From positions 744,001 through 808,000 of the forward strand of contig NZ_JAPEHU010000001.1 of the NCBI RefSeq assembly GCF_028823635.1: 64,000 nucleotides of DNA, read 5' to 3'. The notes beneath the pieces are model-generated. The model was not told the DNA's origin. It did no database searches and worked only from the letters and a program-made list of their open reading frames with translations. Both the position numbers and the translations under genes were made by a program. Origin of the DNA: Demequina sp. B12. GTDB lineage: Bacteria; Actinomycetota; Actinomycetes; Actinomycetales; Demequinaceae. Of this stretch, positions 1 to 8,682 are shown in pieces (positions within the stretch are counted from its first letter, which is position 1; each line of letters opens with the position of its first letter).

Positions 1-673
1 CCACTGCGGTCGCACCGATCGAGGTGATGATCGACACGATGGCGACCAGGATGGGGATTCCGGCGGCTGCGAGTGCCCCGAAGACGACCACCAGGATGAC
101 CAGAGCCACGCCGATGCCGATTGCTTCGCCGCGGATCAGTCCTTCCTCCGCGAGGGTGTCGAACACGACTTCTCCGGAGGCGTCGCCTACGGTGCGGACC
201 TCGAACCCTGCGGGCGCCGCTGACTCCAGGGTGTCGAGGTAGTGCTCGACGAGCGTGCCGTCATCGCCCGGTTCGATGTCCACGCTCATCAGTGCGGAGT
301 GGAGATCGGCTGCGACGGGGACGGGCGCATCGGCGGTAGGTGCAGAAACGGTGCCGACTCCGTCCAGGTTCTCGATGGCGGCACGGATGCCCGCCAGGGC
401 TTCGGTGAAACGGGGGGAACCGAACTCGTGGTCGGCGGAGGCCACCACAATCGTCTCGGTGTCCGGTCCTTCGTCGGGACGATGCTCGTCAACCAGCGTG
501 GTGGCGTCACCGGACTCGGTGGCGACCTGGACGGAGTCGTCTTGGGTGAGAACGTCGTCCAGTCCGCTTGCGGCGGCGATCGCGGCGGCCATGGCGATGA
601 GCCATGCGGTGATGGTGAGCCACGGCCTTCGCGCGGCTGTGTGGGCTATGCGCCCCGTGAATCCTGTCGACAT
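1..673 (-). CDS. MMPL/RND-family membrane transporter, N-terminal part (runs off the left edge)
   Basis: The first 224 codons of a minus-strand gene lie in the window and no stop is reached. The ATG at 673 follows a strong GAGGAGG ribosome site. An N-terminal membrane helix (about residues 18-38) is followed by an extracytoplasmic region of roughly 140 residues, then by a second hydrophobic block from about residue 185 to the edge. This is how actinobacterial MMPL (RND superfamily) lipid or drug exporters begin. It is transcribed away from a sensor kinase/response regulator pair that could regulate it (inference). Substrate unknown. Confidence 0.75.
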   Translation of the reverse strand, partial: MSTGFTGRIAHTAARRPWLTITAWLIAMAAAIAAASGLDDVLTQDDSVQVATESGDATTLVDEHRPDEGPDTETIVVASADHEFGSPRFTEALAGIRAAIENLDGVGTVSAPTADAPVPVAADLHSALMSVDIEPGDDGTLVEHYLDTLESAAPAGFEVRTVGDASGEVVFDTLAEEGLIRGEAIGIGVALVILVVVFGALAAAGIPILVAIVSIITSIGATAV

Positions 674-883
674 GCTTCCTCCTCGATGCGGGTACATGAC
701 CGAAGGTAGAAATGGGGTGGGGGTGCTGTCTGCGCGCAGGAGGGGGATTGTGGGTGGCTGGAAGAGGGGAATCGTGGTCACTCCTGCGAGGGTTGGGGCT
801 GGCGTTGTCCCTCGTGAGGGGGAGGTGCGGTTCGGTCCCGGGAGTGTAGGCATGTCAGGGATGTCCACGGCAGGATGGGGGCT

Positions 884-2284
884 ATGCGCGCACTAGGTCG
901 GTACTTCGCTGCGACGTGGTCCCCGGTCACGTGGCGCGAAGTGACGTACATGCTTGCGGGCTTGCCCCTGGGGATCCTCTGGTTCACGTCCATGGTGACG
1001 ATGTACGCGTTGGGCATCGGTTTGCTGATCGTGTGGGTGGGAGTTCCGATCTTGGCGGTCGCGCAAGTGAGCATCCGCCCTATCGCTGGGATCGAGCGGC
1101 GCTTCGCTAACACTGCGCTGTGTTCTCAGATCGAGGACCCAGGCCCCCGGCGTTACCGGGTTCACGAACCCGGCGAGCCGCCCACGTTCCAGACCATCAA
1201 ACTCTGGGCTCACGAGCTGCTCCACGACGAAGTGTCGTGGAAGAACCTGGCGTGGATCATGGCGCGAGTCGTGTTGGGGCCGGTGGGCTTTGCGCTCGCG
1301 GTGTGCGCAATCGTGGTGCCCGTAGCCCTGGTGGGCGCGTGGCTGATCTCGTTCGTCGTGGTGTTGGGCATTTTCCCCCAGAACGATCCGGCGGACGCAG
1401 CCGTGATGGACATCGTGGAAACGACTGCGTTCTGGACCCTGGTGGGGACGCCGGTCGTGCTGTTCGCGGTGCCGATGTTCGCTTGGGTCAACCACTACTT
1501 TGGCTGCCTGATGTCGCTGTTCGGGCGCTGGTCCCTGGGGCCGCGTGAGGCTGACCGAACTGCCGCTGCTACCGCGCGAGCCGAACTCGCGGAAACGCAG
1601 GTGCGGGTCGACCAAGAGTTGCACGACTCGATCGGCCACATGATCACCATGAACATCATTCAGGCGGGGGCCGGGGCGCACGTGTTCGACTCTGACCCGG
1701 AGTTCGCCCGTCAGGCGTTGAAGAACATCGAGGAACGCGGGCGTGCCGCGATGGGCGAGCTCGACCGCATCATCGCGACCATCCGTGGTGACGACCCGCA
1801 ACCGCGTGCACCATTGCCGGGTATCGCTCAACTTCCCGACCTCATCGCGTCCGCAAGGGCAGCCGGAATGGAAGTCGACGACCGCATCGGCCCTGCGGAC
1901 GTTCCTGTCGCGCTTTCGCGCGCCACGTATGCCGTGGTCCGTGAGGCCGTGACGAACGCCGCCCGGTATGCGCCGGGCGCGCAGGTGACCGTTCGTGTCG
2001 AGAAGGTCGCCGATGCGTTGGGTGTGCAAGTCGTCAACGGTCCAGTGGAGCCCGGCGCCGCACCCCTGTCGCGCACCCGCACAGGGGAGGCGGCACGTGG
2101 ACGCGGGCTTGCAGGGATTCGTGACCGTGTGGGCCTCCTGGGTGGGGTAAGCCGGTCCGGTCCTACCGCGCAGGACGGCTTCGAAGTCCTCGCGCTCATC
2201 CCCGTGGAGATGCGGTTGCGTCCCCACCCCATCGCCGACCCGGACAGCCCGTGGGCGTCCCTACGTGACAAGGTGACGACGTGA
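884..2284 (+). CDS. Two-component sensor histidine kinase (NarL-type partner)
   Basis: About 466 residues. The N-terminal half holds four to five membrane helices resembling the 'putative sensor' domain found in actinobacterial kinases. It is followed by a HisKA_3 dimerisation helix with the phospho-acceptor in QELHDSIGH (His about 247), an N box at EAVTNAAR (Asn about 358) and a glycine box GRGLAGIRDR near residue 408. The ATG at 884 is preferred over 875: it lies 7 bases after a CAGGAT -10-like box, whereas 875 has no usable upstream site. The stop overlaps the next gene's GTG by 4 bases (GTGA), so the pair is co-translated. The signal sensed is unknown; the divergent MMPL transporter is a plausible target. 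Confidence 0.9.
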   Translation: MRALGRYFAATWSPVTWREVTYMLAGLPLGILWFTSMVTMYALGIGLLIVWVGVPILAVAQVSIRPIAGIERRFANTALCSQIEDPGPRRYRVHEPGEPPTFQTIKLWAHELLHDEVSWKNLAWIMARVVLGPVGFALAVCAIVVPVALVGAWLISFVVVLGIFPQNDPADAAVMDIVETTAFWTLVGTPVVLFAVPMFAWVNHYFGCLMSLFGRWSLGPREADRTAAATARAELAETQVRVDQELHDSIGHMITMNIIQAGAGAHVFDSDPEFARQALKNIEERGRAAMGELDRIIATIRGDDPQPRAPLPGIAQLPDLIASARAAGMEVDDRIGPADVPVALSRATYAVVREAVTNAARYAPGAQVTVRVEKVADALGVQVVNGPVEPGAAPLSRTRTGEAARGRGLAGIRDRVGLLGGVSRSGPTAQDGFEVLALIPVEMRLRPHPIADPDSPWASLRDKVTT

Positions 2285-2928
2285 ACCTGCTCATTGTTGA
2301 TGACGATCCGCTGGTGCGGATGGGGTTGCGTGCCATCCTCAGCTCCGTCGCCGGGTGGACCGTGGTGGCGGAAGCGGGGGACGGGGAAGCCGCCATCGCG
2401 GCCGTGCTGCAGCATCGGCCCGATGTAGTGCTGATGGACGTACGCATGCCCGGCACCGATGGACTCGCTGCCACCCGCTCCATCGTGGATGCAGGGATCG
2501 AGACTAAGGTGCTGGTGCTCACCACCTTTGAAGTCGACGAGTACGTGTTTGAGGCGATGCGCGCCGGCGCCGCCGGCTTTGTACTCAAACGAGTGCCGCC
2601 CACCGAACTCATTGAGGCCGTACGCGTGGTCGCCGCCGGCGAGTCACTGCTGTTCCCCAGCTCCACGCGAGCCGTGATCGAACGCTTCTCCGAACCCCAG
2701 CAGCGCCACCTGCCCGACCTCACGGAACGTGAACAGGACGTGCTACGCCAACTCGCGCGAGGCCGGTCCAATCAGGAGATCGCAGGCAGGCTCTACGTTT
2801 CGGTTGAGACAGTGAAGTCCCATGTGGCGTCAATCCTCACCAAACTGGGAGTGCGCGACAGGACGCAGGCCGTGATCGTGGCCTACGAAAGCGGATTCGT
2901 CCAGCCGGGAGACGCCGCCGACTTGTAG
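2281..2928 (+). CDS. LuxR/NarL-family response regulator
   Basis: 215 residues. The receiver domain has acidic residues DDD at 7-9, phospho-acceptor Asp53 in LMDVRMPG, a Thr-Thr pair near 81 and a conserved Lys near 103. The C-terminal LuxR helix-turn-helix (about 145-205) contains LTEREQDVLRQLARG and SVETVKSHV. It starts at a GTG overlapping the kinase stop, so it is the cognate regulator of that kinase. It presumably binds promoters of membrane-stress or export genes, perhaps the divergent MMPL gene. Confidence 0.93.
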   Translation: MNLLIVDDDPLVRMGLRAILSSVAGWTVVAEAGDGEAAIAAVLQHRPDVVLMDVRMPGTDGLAATRSIVDAGIETKVLVLTTFEVDEYVFEAMRAGAAGFVLKRVPPTELIEAVRVVAAGESLLFPSSTRAVIERFSEPQQRHLPDLTEREQDVLRQLARGRSNQEIAGRLYVSVETVKSHVASILTKLGVRDRTQAVIVAYESGFVQPGDAADL

Positions 2929-3039
2929 CCCCGACGCCAGACCAGAGGTTACGAATCAGACACCTCAAGGGACTAGGCTGTGGCGAACGAACCCCGGCAC
3001 GCAAAACCTGCGTGACGTTCGCGACAAGCAAGGACGCAC

Positions 3040-4206
3040 ATGGATCTCTACGAGTACCAAGCGCGCGATATGTTCGAAAAGCACGGCGTACCCGTGCTTC
3101 CCGGCATCGTCGCCGAAACCCCTGCGGAGGCAAAGGCCGCCGCCGAGCAACTGGGCGGCGGAACAGTCGTCGTCAAGGCTCAGGTCAAGACCGGAGGCCG
3201 CGGCAAAGCCGGCGGTGTTAAGCTCGCGCACTCGCCCGCTGAGGCTGAGGCTGCCGCTGAAGCAATCCTCGGGATGGACATCAAGGGCCACACCGTGCAC
3301 CGCGTGATGATCGCCGCGGGCGCCAAGATTGCCGAGGAGTACTACTTCTCCGTGCTGCTGGACCGCGCCGAGCGCCGCTACCTTGCGATGTGCTCCGTTG
3401 AAGGTGGCATGGAGATCGAGCAGCTTGCTGTGGAACGCCCCGAGGCGCTCGCTCGTGTCGCGATCGACCCGCTTGTGGGCATCGACGCACCCCAAGCACG
3501 CGACATTGTCGAGGCTGCCGGCTTCCCCGCGAACCTCAAAGAAGCTGTCGCAGAAGCGCTGATCAAGCTCTGGTCTGTCTACGAAGAAGAAGACGCCACG
3601 CTGGTCGAGGTCAACCCGCTGGTGCTGACAGAGGACGGCGAGATCATCGCGCTGGACGGCAAGGTCACGCTCGACGAGAACGCCGCGTTCCGTCACGCCG
3701 ACCACGAAGCACTCGAGGACAAGGCCGCCGCAGACCCGCTCGAGGCGAAGGCCAAGGCGCTCGACCTCAACTACGTGAAACTCGACGGTGCCGTGGGCAT
3801 CATCGGTAACGGTGCAGGTCTCGTGATGTCCACCCTCGACGTCGTCGCGTACGCAGGCGAAGCCCACGGTGGTGTGAAGCCCGCGAACTTCCTGGACATC
3901 GGTGGTGGCGCATCGGCCGCTGTGATGGCCAACGGACTTGATGTCATCCTCAACGACCCGCAGGTCAAGTCCGTGTTCGTCAACGTGTTCGGCGGCATCA
4001 CCTCATGCATTGAGGTTGCCAACGGCATTGTGGGTGCGCTGGAAACCTTGGGCGATGCAGCCACCAAGCCGCTCGTGGTGCGACTCGACGGCAACTCCGT
4101 TGAAGAGGGCCGTGAAATCCTCGCCGCAGCGAACCACCCGCTTGTGACCATCGTCGAGACCATGGACGGCGCCGCGGCCAAGGCCGCCGAGCTGGCCAAC
4201 GCATAA
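3040..4206 (+). CDS. sucC: Succinyl-CoA synthetase (ADP-forming) beta subunit
   Basis: 388 residues, normal length. It begins [19 protein letters not shown], the typical ATP-grasp opening, and has the glycine-rich IVGNGAGL-like loop ([12 protein letters not shown]) and the [18 protein letters not shown] block near the C-terminus. With SucD it interconverts succinyl-CoA and succinate with substrate-level ATP formation in the citric acid cycle. AAGGA lies 6 bases before the ATG. A TAGGCT -10-like box at 2974-2979 is a weak promoter candidate in the 111-base gap after the response regulator. sucD follows 13 bases downstream. Confidence 0.97.
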   Translation: MDLYEYQARDMFEKHGVPVLPGIVAETPAEAKAAAEQLGGGTVVVKAQVKTGGRGKAGGVKLAHSPAEAEAAAEAILGMDIKGHTVHRVMIAAGAKIAEEYYFSVLLDRAERRYLAMCSVEGGMEIEQLAVERPEALARVAIDPLVGIDAPQARDIVEAAGFPANLKEAVAEALIKLWSVYEEEDATLVEVNPLVLTEDGEIIALDGKVTLDENAAFRHADHEALEDKAAADPLEAKAKALDLNYVKLDGAVGIIGNGAGLVMSTLDVVAYAGEAHGGVKPANFLDIGGGASAAVMANGLDVILNDPQVKSVFVNVFGGITSCIEVANGIVGALETLGDAATKPLVVRLDGNSVEEGREILAAANHPLVTIVETMDGAAAKAAELANA

Positions 4207-4219
4207 GGGAGCAGCAGAC

Positions 4220-5098
4220 ATGGCTATCTTCATCAACTCTGACTCCAAGGTCATCGTCCAGGGCATGACTGGCTCCGAAGGCCAGAAGCACACGGCCCGC
4301 ATGCTCGCCTCCGGCACCCAGATTGTGGGCGGCGTGAACCCCCGCAAGGCCGGCACCAGCGTCGACTTCGATGGCACCTCCGTGCCGGTGTACGGCTCCG
4401 TGGCCGACGCGATGGCCGCCACCGGCGCCACAGTGACCGTGCTGTTCGTGCCGCCGGCCTTCACCAAGGCCGCCGTCATTGAGGCTGTCGATGCTGGCGT
4501 CGATTTGGCCGTCATCATCACCGAGGGCGTGCCCGTCGCTGACACGGCCCAGTTCTTCGCCTACGCCCAATCCAAGGGTGTCCGGCTCATCGGCCCCAAC
4601 TGCCCCGGTCTGATCAGCCCCGGACAGTCCAACGTGGGCATTACCCCTGCCAACATCACTGGTGCTGGCCGTATTGGCCTGGTGTCAAAGTCCGGCACGC
4701 TGACGTACCAGATGATGTTCGAGCTGCGCGACATCGGCTTCACCACTGCCGTGGGCATCGGCGGTGACCCGATCATCGGCACCACGCACATCGACTGCTT
4801 GGAGGCGTTCCAGAACGACCCCGAGACGGACGCGATCGTGATGATTGGTGAGATCGGTGGCGACGCAGAAGAGCGTGCCGCCGCCTACATCAAGGACCAC
4901 GTGACCAAGCCGGTCGTCGGCTACGTCGCAGGCTTTGAGGCTCCTGAAGGCAAGACCATGGGCCACGCAGGAGCGATCGTGTCCGGTTCTGCCGGTACCG
5001 CGCAGGCCAAGAAGGAAGCGCTGGAAGCTGCAGGCGTCAAGGTGGGCAAGACTCCCACCGAGACCGCCGAGCTGATGCGTCAGATTCTGAACGGCTAG
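4220..5098 (+). CDS. sucD: Succinyl-CoA synthetase alpha subunit
   Basis: 292 residues. The Rossmann CoA-binding part is N-terminal ([19 protein letters not shown]). The phosphohistidine loop is [12 protein letters not shown] with the active His at 249. A GGGAG ribosome site precedes the ATG, and the gene is in operon with sucC. A long inverted repeat (5125-5187) begins 26 bases after the stop and may also serve as the operon's transcript end, although no T-run follows it. Confidence 0.97.
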   Translation: MAIFINSDSKVIVQGMTGSEGQKHTARMLASGTQIVGGVNPRKAGTSVDFDGTSVPVYGSVADAMAATGATVTVLFVPPAFTKAAVIEAVDAGVDLAVIITEGVPVADTAQFFAYAQSKGVRLIGPNCPGLISPGQSNVGITPANITGAGRIGLVSKSGTLTYQMMFELRDIGFTTAVGIGGDPIIGTTHIDCLEAFQNDPETDAIVMIGEIGGDAEERAAAYIKDHVTKPVVGYVAGFEAPEGKTMGHAGAIVSGSAGTAQAKKEALEAAGVKVGKTPTETAELMRQILNG

Positions 5099-5124
5099 CG
5101 TTACCCGCCCACCCGCCCACCCGC

Positions 5125-5187
5125 GCGACAGTGGGACATAGGCGCCCGATGTGAACGTTCGGGCGCACCGCCATGTCCCACTGTCGC
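5125..5187. repeat. Long palindromic element A, left copy (hairpin)
   Basis: A perfect 15-base inverted repeat, GCGACAGTGGGACAT at 5125-5139 against its complement at 5173-5187. It encloses a second 8-base pair of arms (GCGCCCGA at 5142-5149, TCGGGCGC at 5159-5166) around the central palindrome GAACGTTC (5153-5160). The 34 bases 5127-5160 recur in inverted orientation at 6234-6267 with 32 of 34 matches. The element lies just after sucD and before the DUF559 gene. No T-tract follows, so a plain intrinsic terminator is unlikely. Confidence 0.9.
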
Positions 5188-5288
5188 ATCGGCTGAGTGC
5201 GGTCCCCAGGGGCCGCGCCAATCGTGCTCGTTCCCCAGATGCCACATGCGGGCTGGTTCGGGCCTGCCGGCTTCAGTGCACTTGTCTG

Positions 5289-6224
5289 GTGGCGATTGCA
5301 TCTCAGTGGGCTAGTAAGGCGAGGCTGCTGTCGGGCTATCTCGATGCGCAGCCTCGAGTGTTGACGCGTGCTGCGGCCATCGGGCAATGGGGTAGGCGCG
5401 CACTGGAGGCGACAGTCGCGGCAGGCGATGTCATCCGGATCCTGCCCGGCGTCTACTGTGGCGCCCGCCACCGGGATGAACCCGTCGCGTGGGGGCTAGC
5501 GCTCAATGCGTGGCACCCCGCAGGCATCGTGACAGGGCCGCTCGCACTCCATCTCATGAATCCGCGACTCGCGCTGCCGGAGTCGGCAAGCATTCGAGTC
5601 TCCCCGGGGCTACGGCCTCGCATTCCCGTTGGGGTGTCCTGTGTGCAGGGGACGGTGACTCCGGCGCGGGCTCTTGCCCGTGGAGTGCGGACTGCCACTC
5701 CCGCCGTTGCGTTGGTGGATGCGTGGCGGTTCACTCCCGCGCCTATGCGGTCGCACCTCTTCTATGAGGCCTTGTGGGCGGGCGTGATTGCTCCCGGTTT
5801 GGTGCTCCCCGAGGTCGAGGCGTCGACGCGGCTTCCCGGCAGGGCGGCCTTGCTGCGGTTGGTTCGTGCGTGCGAGGAAGGCATCACTTCGCCGCTGGAG
5901 CGGATCGCCAAAGAAGAGACGTTCGTGGGTGCGCTGTTTGCTGAGTTTGAGTGGCAGGCGACTGTGGATCTTGGTCACCGTCGGGTGCGACCGGACATGC
6001 TGCATCGGGCAGCGAAACTGATTGTCGAGTTGGATGGCGCTCGTTATCACGGCAGTCCGCAGGCTCGAGAGGCCGATCGTGAACGTGACGTTGACCTGGC
6101 TGCGGCGGGCTTTGTGACCTTGCGATTCACGTGGAGAGACCTGACCAAGCGCCCGGCGTGGTGTCGTGCCCGGGTACGTGAGGTGATGCGAGTCCGGAGC
6201 CGGAGTCCCGACACAAGGACATGA
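5289..6224 (+). CDS. AbiEi-like N-terminal domain fused to DUF559 (Vsr-like nuclease fold) protein
   Basis: About 311 residues from the GTG at 5289. An upstream GTG at 5151 exists but falls inside the hairpin, and its first 45 codons look non-coding, so the start is uncertain. Residues about 10-60 resemble the winged-helix domain of AbiEi-type antitoxins (...GDVIRILPGVYCG). Residues about 200-300 are a DUF559 domain of the PD-(D/E)XK fold: Asp236 in RRVRPDML, IVELDGARYHG at 245-255 and LRFTWRDL at 278-285. The domain is related to very-short-patch repair nucleases; activity is unproven. The gene sits alone between sucD and perM and is flanked by inverted copies of repeat A, the downstream copy starting 10 bases after the stop. 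No partner toxin is visible. Confidence 0.8.
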   Translation: MAIASQWASKARLLSGYLDAQPRVLTRAAAIGQWGRRALEATVAAGDVIRILPGVYCGARHRDEPVAWGLALNAWHPAGIVTGPLALHLMNPRLALPESASIRVSPGLRPRIPVGVSCVQGTVTPARALARGVRTATPAVALVDAWRFTPAPMRSHLFYEALWAGVIAPGLVLPEVEASTRLPGRAALLRLVRACEEGITSPLERIAKEETFVGALFAEFEWQATVDLGHRRVRPDMLHRAAKLIVELDGARYHGSPQAREADRERDVDLAAAGFVTLRFTWRDLTKRPAWCRARVREVMRVRSRSPDTRT

Positions 6225-6233
6225 TCGACCCCG

Positions 6234-6267
6234 GAACGTTCACATCGAGCGCCCATGTCCCACTGTC
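6234..6267. repeat. Repeat A, right copy, inverted relative to the left
   Basis: 34 bases starting GAACGTTCACATCG and ending ATGTCCCACTGTC. They match the complement of 5127-5160 at 32 of 34 positions. The copy lies 10 bases after the DUF559 stop and 57 bases before the perM start, so the pair exactly brackets the DUF559 gene. Confidence 0.9.
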
Positions 6268-6323
6268 TGGTTGGGGGCGCGCCGATCCCGGGAAACAACC
6301 CCGTTCCAGGCGACCATGGAGCC

Positions 6324-7586
6324 ATGCCGCGTTCCTTCTCTCACGACATGCGCGCGCTTGGCGGCAAAGTCAAGCAGCTTTTTGTGGGCTACCCGGGGTG
6401 GGTAGGCGGTGTGATCGCGGGCATCCAGGGTGCACTGATGCCGTACCTGGTGGTCGTCATCTTGTCCCTCGCTGTCATCGCTTCTGACCCTGGCGCGACC
6501 ACGTCGAACGGCATCGAGTGGGGCTCTGCCTTCTCCGTGGCGACCTCGGTATGGCTCATGGCGCACGGTGTGCCAGCTACCGCATCGGGTGTGACGTTCA
6601 CGCTGCTACCTGCAGGGTTGACCTTGCTATGCGGGTTCGTGACTGCAGCCGGTGCGCGGCGTTTCGCTACGCGGTCGTGGATGAGTTGGGGGCTTGCGGT
6701 CGGGTCCTATGTGGCGACCGTCATCGTGATTGGCTCGTTCACGCTGGGGTCTGAACCTGATGGCGGCAGCTTGGTGGTGCGTGCTGCGACGGTGGCGGCA
6801 CTGATCGCTGGGGCCGCCACTGCGGCAGGTATCTGGCGCGCCTACGGTGCGTCGTTTGAATGGGCGTTGCAGTTGCCGGATTACGTGCGCAGGGGTCTGC
6901 GCCGTGGCTTCGGCACGTTGGCGTGGGGTGTGGCCGCCGCGTCCTTGGTGTCCATTGTGGCGGTGGTGATGCACGCCGATGACATGGCCACCTGGGCAAC
7001 AGGGCTGGGCGTTGACGCCATTGGGGGAGTGGTGTTGGCCATCGCACAGTTGGCGTATGCACCCACGTTCGTGGTGTGGATGTTGGCGTACCTGACGGGG
7101 ACGGGATTCTCCGTGGGGGTAGGGACTGCATACTCTCCGGGCGTCGCTCAGGCTGAGGCGTTGCCCCAGGTGCCGTTGTTGGCGGCGCTGCCGGATGCGA
7201 CGTGGGGGTGGCTGGCGTGGGTGCCGCTCGTCCTGGTCGCGGTGGGGGCTGCGGCCCGGTGGGTGACCCGCACTCGGGAGCGTCTGGCGTGGGCTGATGC
7301 TGCGGCCGATGCTGTGGCGCTGTCGCTCGTGACGGTGGTAGCGGCGGGTATGGCAGCGACGGCTGCTGGTGCGGTGGGGCCAGGGCGCTTGGCGCAGACG
7401 GGCCCCGATGTTCTGCCGGTGACCGCAGCGATGCTGGGGCTCACCTTGGCGGGTTATGCGGTGGTGACGGTAGTGATCGCCATCATTGATCTGTGGGCGC
7501 GACGGTCAGGTGTTGTGACGGAGTCGCGGTCGCCTAGTCAGTCGGGGATGACGACGGAGACGGTGACGACGAAGTCGGGGACGTAA
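6324..7586 (+). CDS. perM: PerM-like polytopic membrane protein (DUF6350)
   Basis: About 420 residues with roughly ten hydrophobic segments and small periplasmic loops rich in Gly and Ala. The assignment rests mainly on context: in Mycobacterium tuberculosis the order sucC-sucD-...-perM-purN-purH is the same, and PerM there supports cell division and persistence. The ATG at 6324 (MPRSFSHDMRALGGK...) is chosen because longer forms would read through repeat A. The upstream ribosome site is poor. The 3' end overlaps the convergent small membrane gene by 53 bases. Confidence 0.75.
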   Translation: MPRSFSHDMRALGGKVKQLFVGYPGWVGGVIAGIQGALMPYLVVVILSLAVIASDPGATTSNGIEWGSAFSVATSVWLMAHGVPATASGVTFTLLPAGLTLLCGFVTAAGARRFATRSWMSWGLAVGSYVATVIVIGSFTLGSEPDGGSLVVRAATVAALIAGAATAAGIWRAYGASFEWALQLPDYVRRGLRRGFGTLAWGVAAASLVSIVAVVMHADDMATWATGLGVDAIGGVVLAIAQLAYAPTFVVWMLAYLTGTGFSVGVGTAYSPGVAQAEALPQVPLLAALPDATWGWLAWVPLVLVAVGAAARWVTRTRERLAWADAAADAVALSLVTVVAAGMAATAAGAVGPGRLAQTGPDVLPVTAAMLGLTLAGYAVVTVVIAIIDLWARRSGVVTESRSPSQSGMTTETVTTKSGT

Positions 7587-7998
7587 GCCCGAACCGTTCG
7601 TAGATCTCTTCGACCTTGGCGTTGAGTCCGTCCTCGTAGTCCGCGTTGCACGCTTCCACGGCGGAATGCGTGACGGCCCGCGACATGCAGGTGCTGAGGT
7701 CTGTCACGATGTCGTGGAACAGCAGCAGCCCCGCGCCCACAAACATTGCGAAGCCCGCCATCGCCAGTCCGAACGTGATGGACAGGCGGAACACTCCCAG
7801 TTCTTTCTCGCCTCGTGTCAACACCAGGATGCGGATGCCGTAGAAGATCGCCACCGGCGCCGTCACGAACATGCCGTAGGCCAGTGGAATGGAGAACAGG
7901 TACAGCACTACGGTCACGCCCAGTGCGAGCATGAACATGGTGACGCTCTTGCGTGCCTTGTCGGGCACCGCAGAACGGGGAGTCTCGTCGTCGGCCAC
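7534..7998 (-). CDS. Small membrane protein of unknown function
   Basis: 154 residues from the GTG at 7998, which has AGGAG 4 bases upstream. The alternative TTG at 8055 would run into purN. Two to three membrane helices: FMLALGVTVVLYLF, then FVTAPVAIFYGIRILVL, then LSITFGLAMAGFAMFVGAG. A soluble Cys-containing segment and a Ser/Pro/Thr tail follow. It is convergent with perM (53-base overlap) and divergent from purN. No family recognised. Confidence 0.7.
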   Translation of the reverse strand: MADDETPRSAVPDKARKSVTMFMLALGVTVVLYLFSIPLAYGMFVTAPVAIFYGIRILVLTRGEKELGVFRLSITFGLAMAGFAMFVGAGLLLFHDIVTDLSTCMSRAVTHSAVEACNADYEDGLNAKVEEIYERFGLTSPTSSSPSPSSSPTD

Positions 7999-8035
7999 AT
8001 CGCTCCTGAGGTAGGTGGTGTGACCAGCATGCCGA

Positions 8036-8041
8036 TAGGCT
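8036..8041 (+). promoter_or_regulatory. -10 box of purN, leaderless type
   Basis: TAGGCT ends 7 bases before the purN GTG at 8049, and no ribosome site lies between. A transcript would begin at or next to the start codon. Confidence 0.5.
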
Positions 8042-8048
8042 CGCCTCC

Positions 8049-8681
8049 GTGACAAACCGGCACGTCCCCCAGCGCCTCGCCATTCTCATCTCCGGAGCGG
8101 GTTCCACCATGCGCGCAGTGCTCGATGCCGCGCAGGCAGACGAGCACTACGGAGCCCAGCCTGTGGTGGTGATCTCAGATAAACCTGACGCTGCTGGCCT
8201 GGCTATTGCGGCATCGGCCGGTGTGCCCACCGAGGTGGTGAATGTTGCTGACTTCCCTGACCGTGAGGCGTGGAACCAGGCGCTTGCCGCCACCATCGCA
8301 CGCTATGAGCCTGATCTGGTGTTGTGCGCGGGGTTCATGCGGATCTTGGGCGCTCCGGTGCTGGAAGTGTTCGGGGGCAGGATCATCAACACGCATCCTG
8401 CTTTGCTGCCGTCCTTCCCGGGCGCGCACGCCGTACGCGATGCGATCGCGCACGGCGTCAAGGTGACCGGTTGCACGGTGATGATGGTCGATGCCGGAGT
8501 GGATACCGGCCCGATCATTGCTCAGGCCGTGGTTGAGGTGCGGGACAATGACACACAGGATTCCCTTCACGACCGCATCAAGGCGGTGGAGCGCGATCTT
8601 GTCGCGACGACTGTTGGCCGGATGGCTCGTGAAGGTTGGACTATCAATGGACGTCGAGTAGAGCTCGGTGGAAGGGACTGA
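8049..8681 (+). CDS. purN: Phosphoribosylglycinamide formyltransferase
   Basis: 210 residues. It transfers the formyl group of 10-formyl-THF to GAR in step 3 of purine synthesis. Visible motifs: [15 protein letters not shown] (phosphate binding), [18 protein letters not shown] with catalytic Asn and His, and [10 protein letters not shown] with the catalytic Asp. The GTG start lies 7 bases after a TAGGCT -10 box, suggesting a leaderless message. purH starts one base after the stop. Confidence 0.95.
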   Translation: MTNRHVPQRLAILISGAGSTMRAVLDAAQADEHYGAQPVVVISDKPDAAGLAIAASAGVPTEVVNVADFPDREAWNQALAATIARYEPDLVLCAGFMRILGAPVLEVFGGRIINTHPALLPSFPGAHAVRDAIAHGVKVTGCTVMMVDAGVDTGPIIAQAVVEVRDNDTQDSLHDRIKAVERDLVATTVGRMAREGWTINGRRVELGGRD

Positions 8682-8682
8682 T

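Noticed and set aside
893-2227. 444-codon minus-strand open frame opposite the sensor kinase
   Set aside because: Antisense shadow of a clear kinase; no recognisable domain, and its composition reflects the complementary frame.
5151-5288. N-terminal extension of the DUF559 protein from the GTG at 5151
   Set aside because: The start lies inside the palindrome, lacks a ribosome site, and the 46 residues do not resemble the family.
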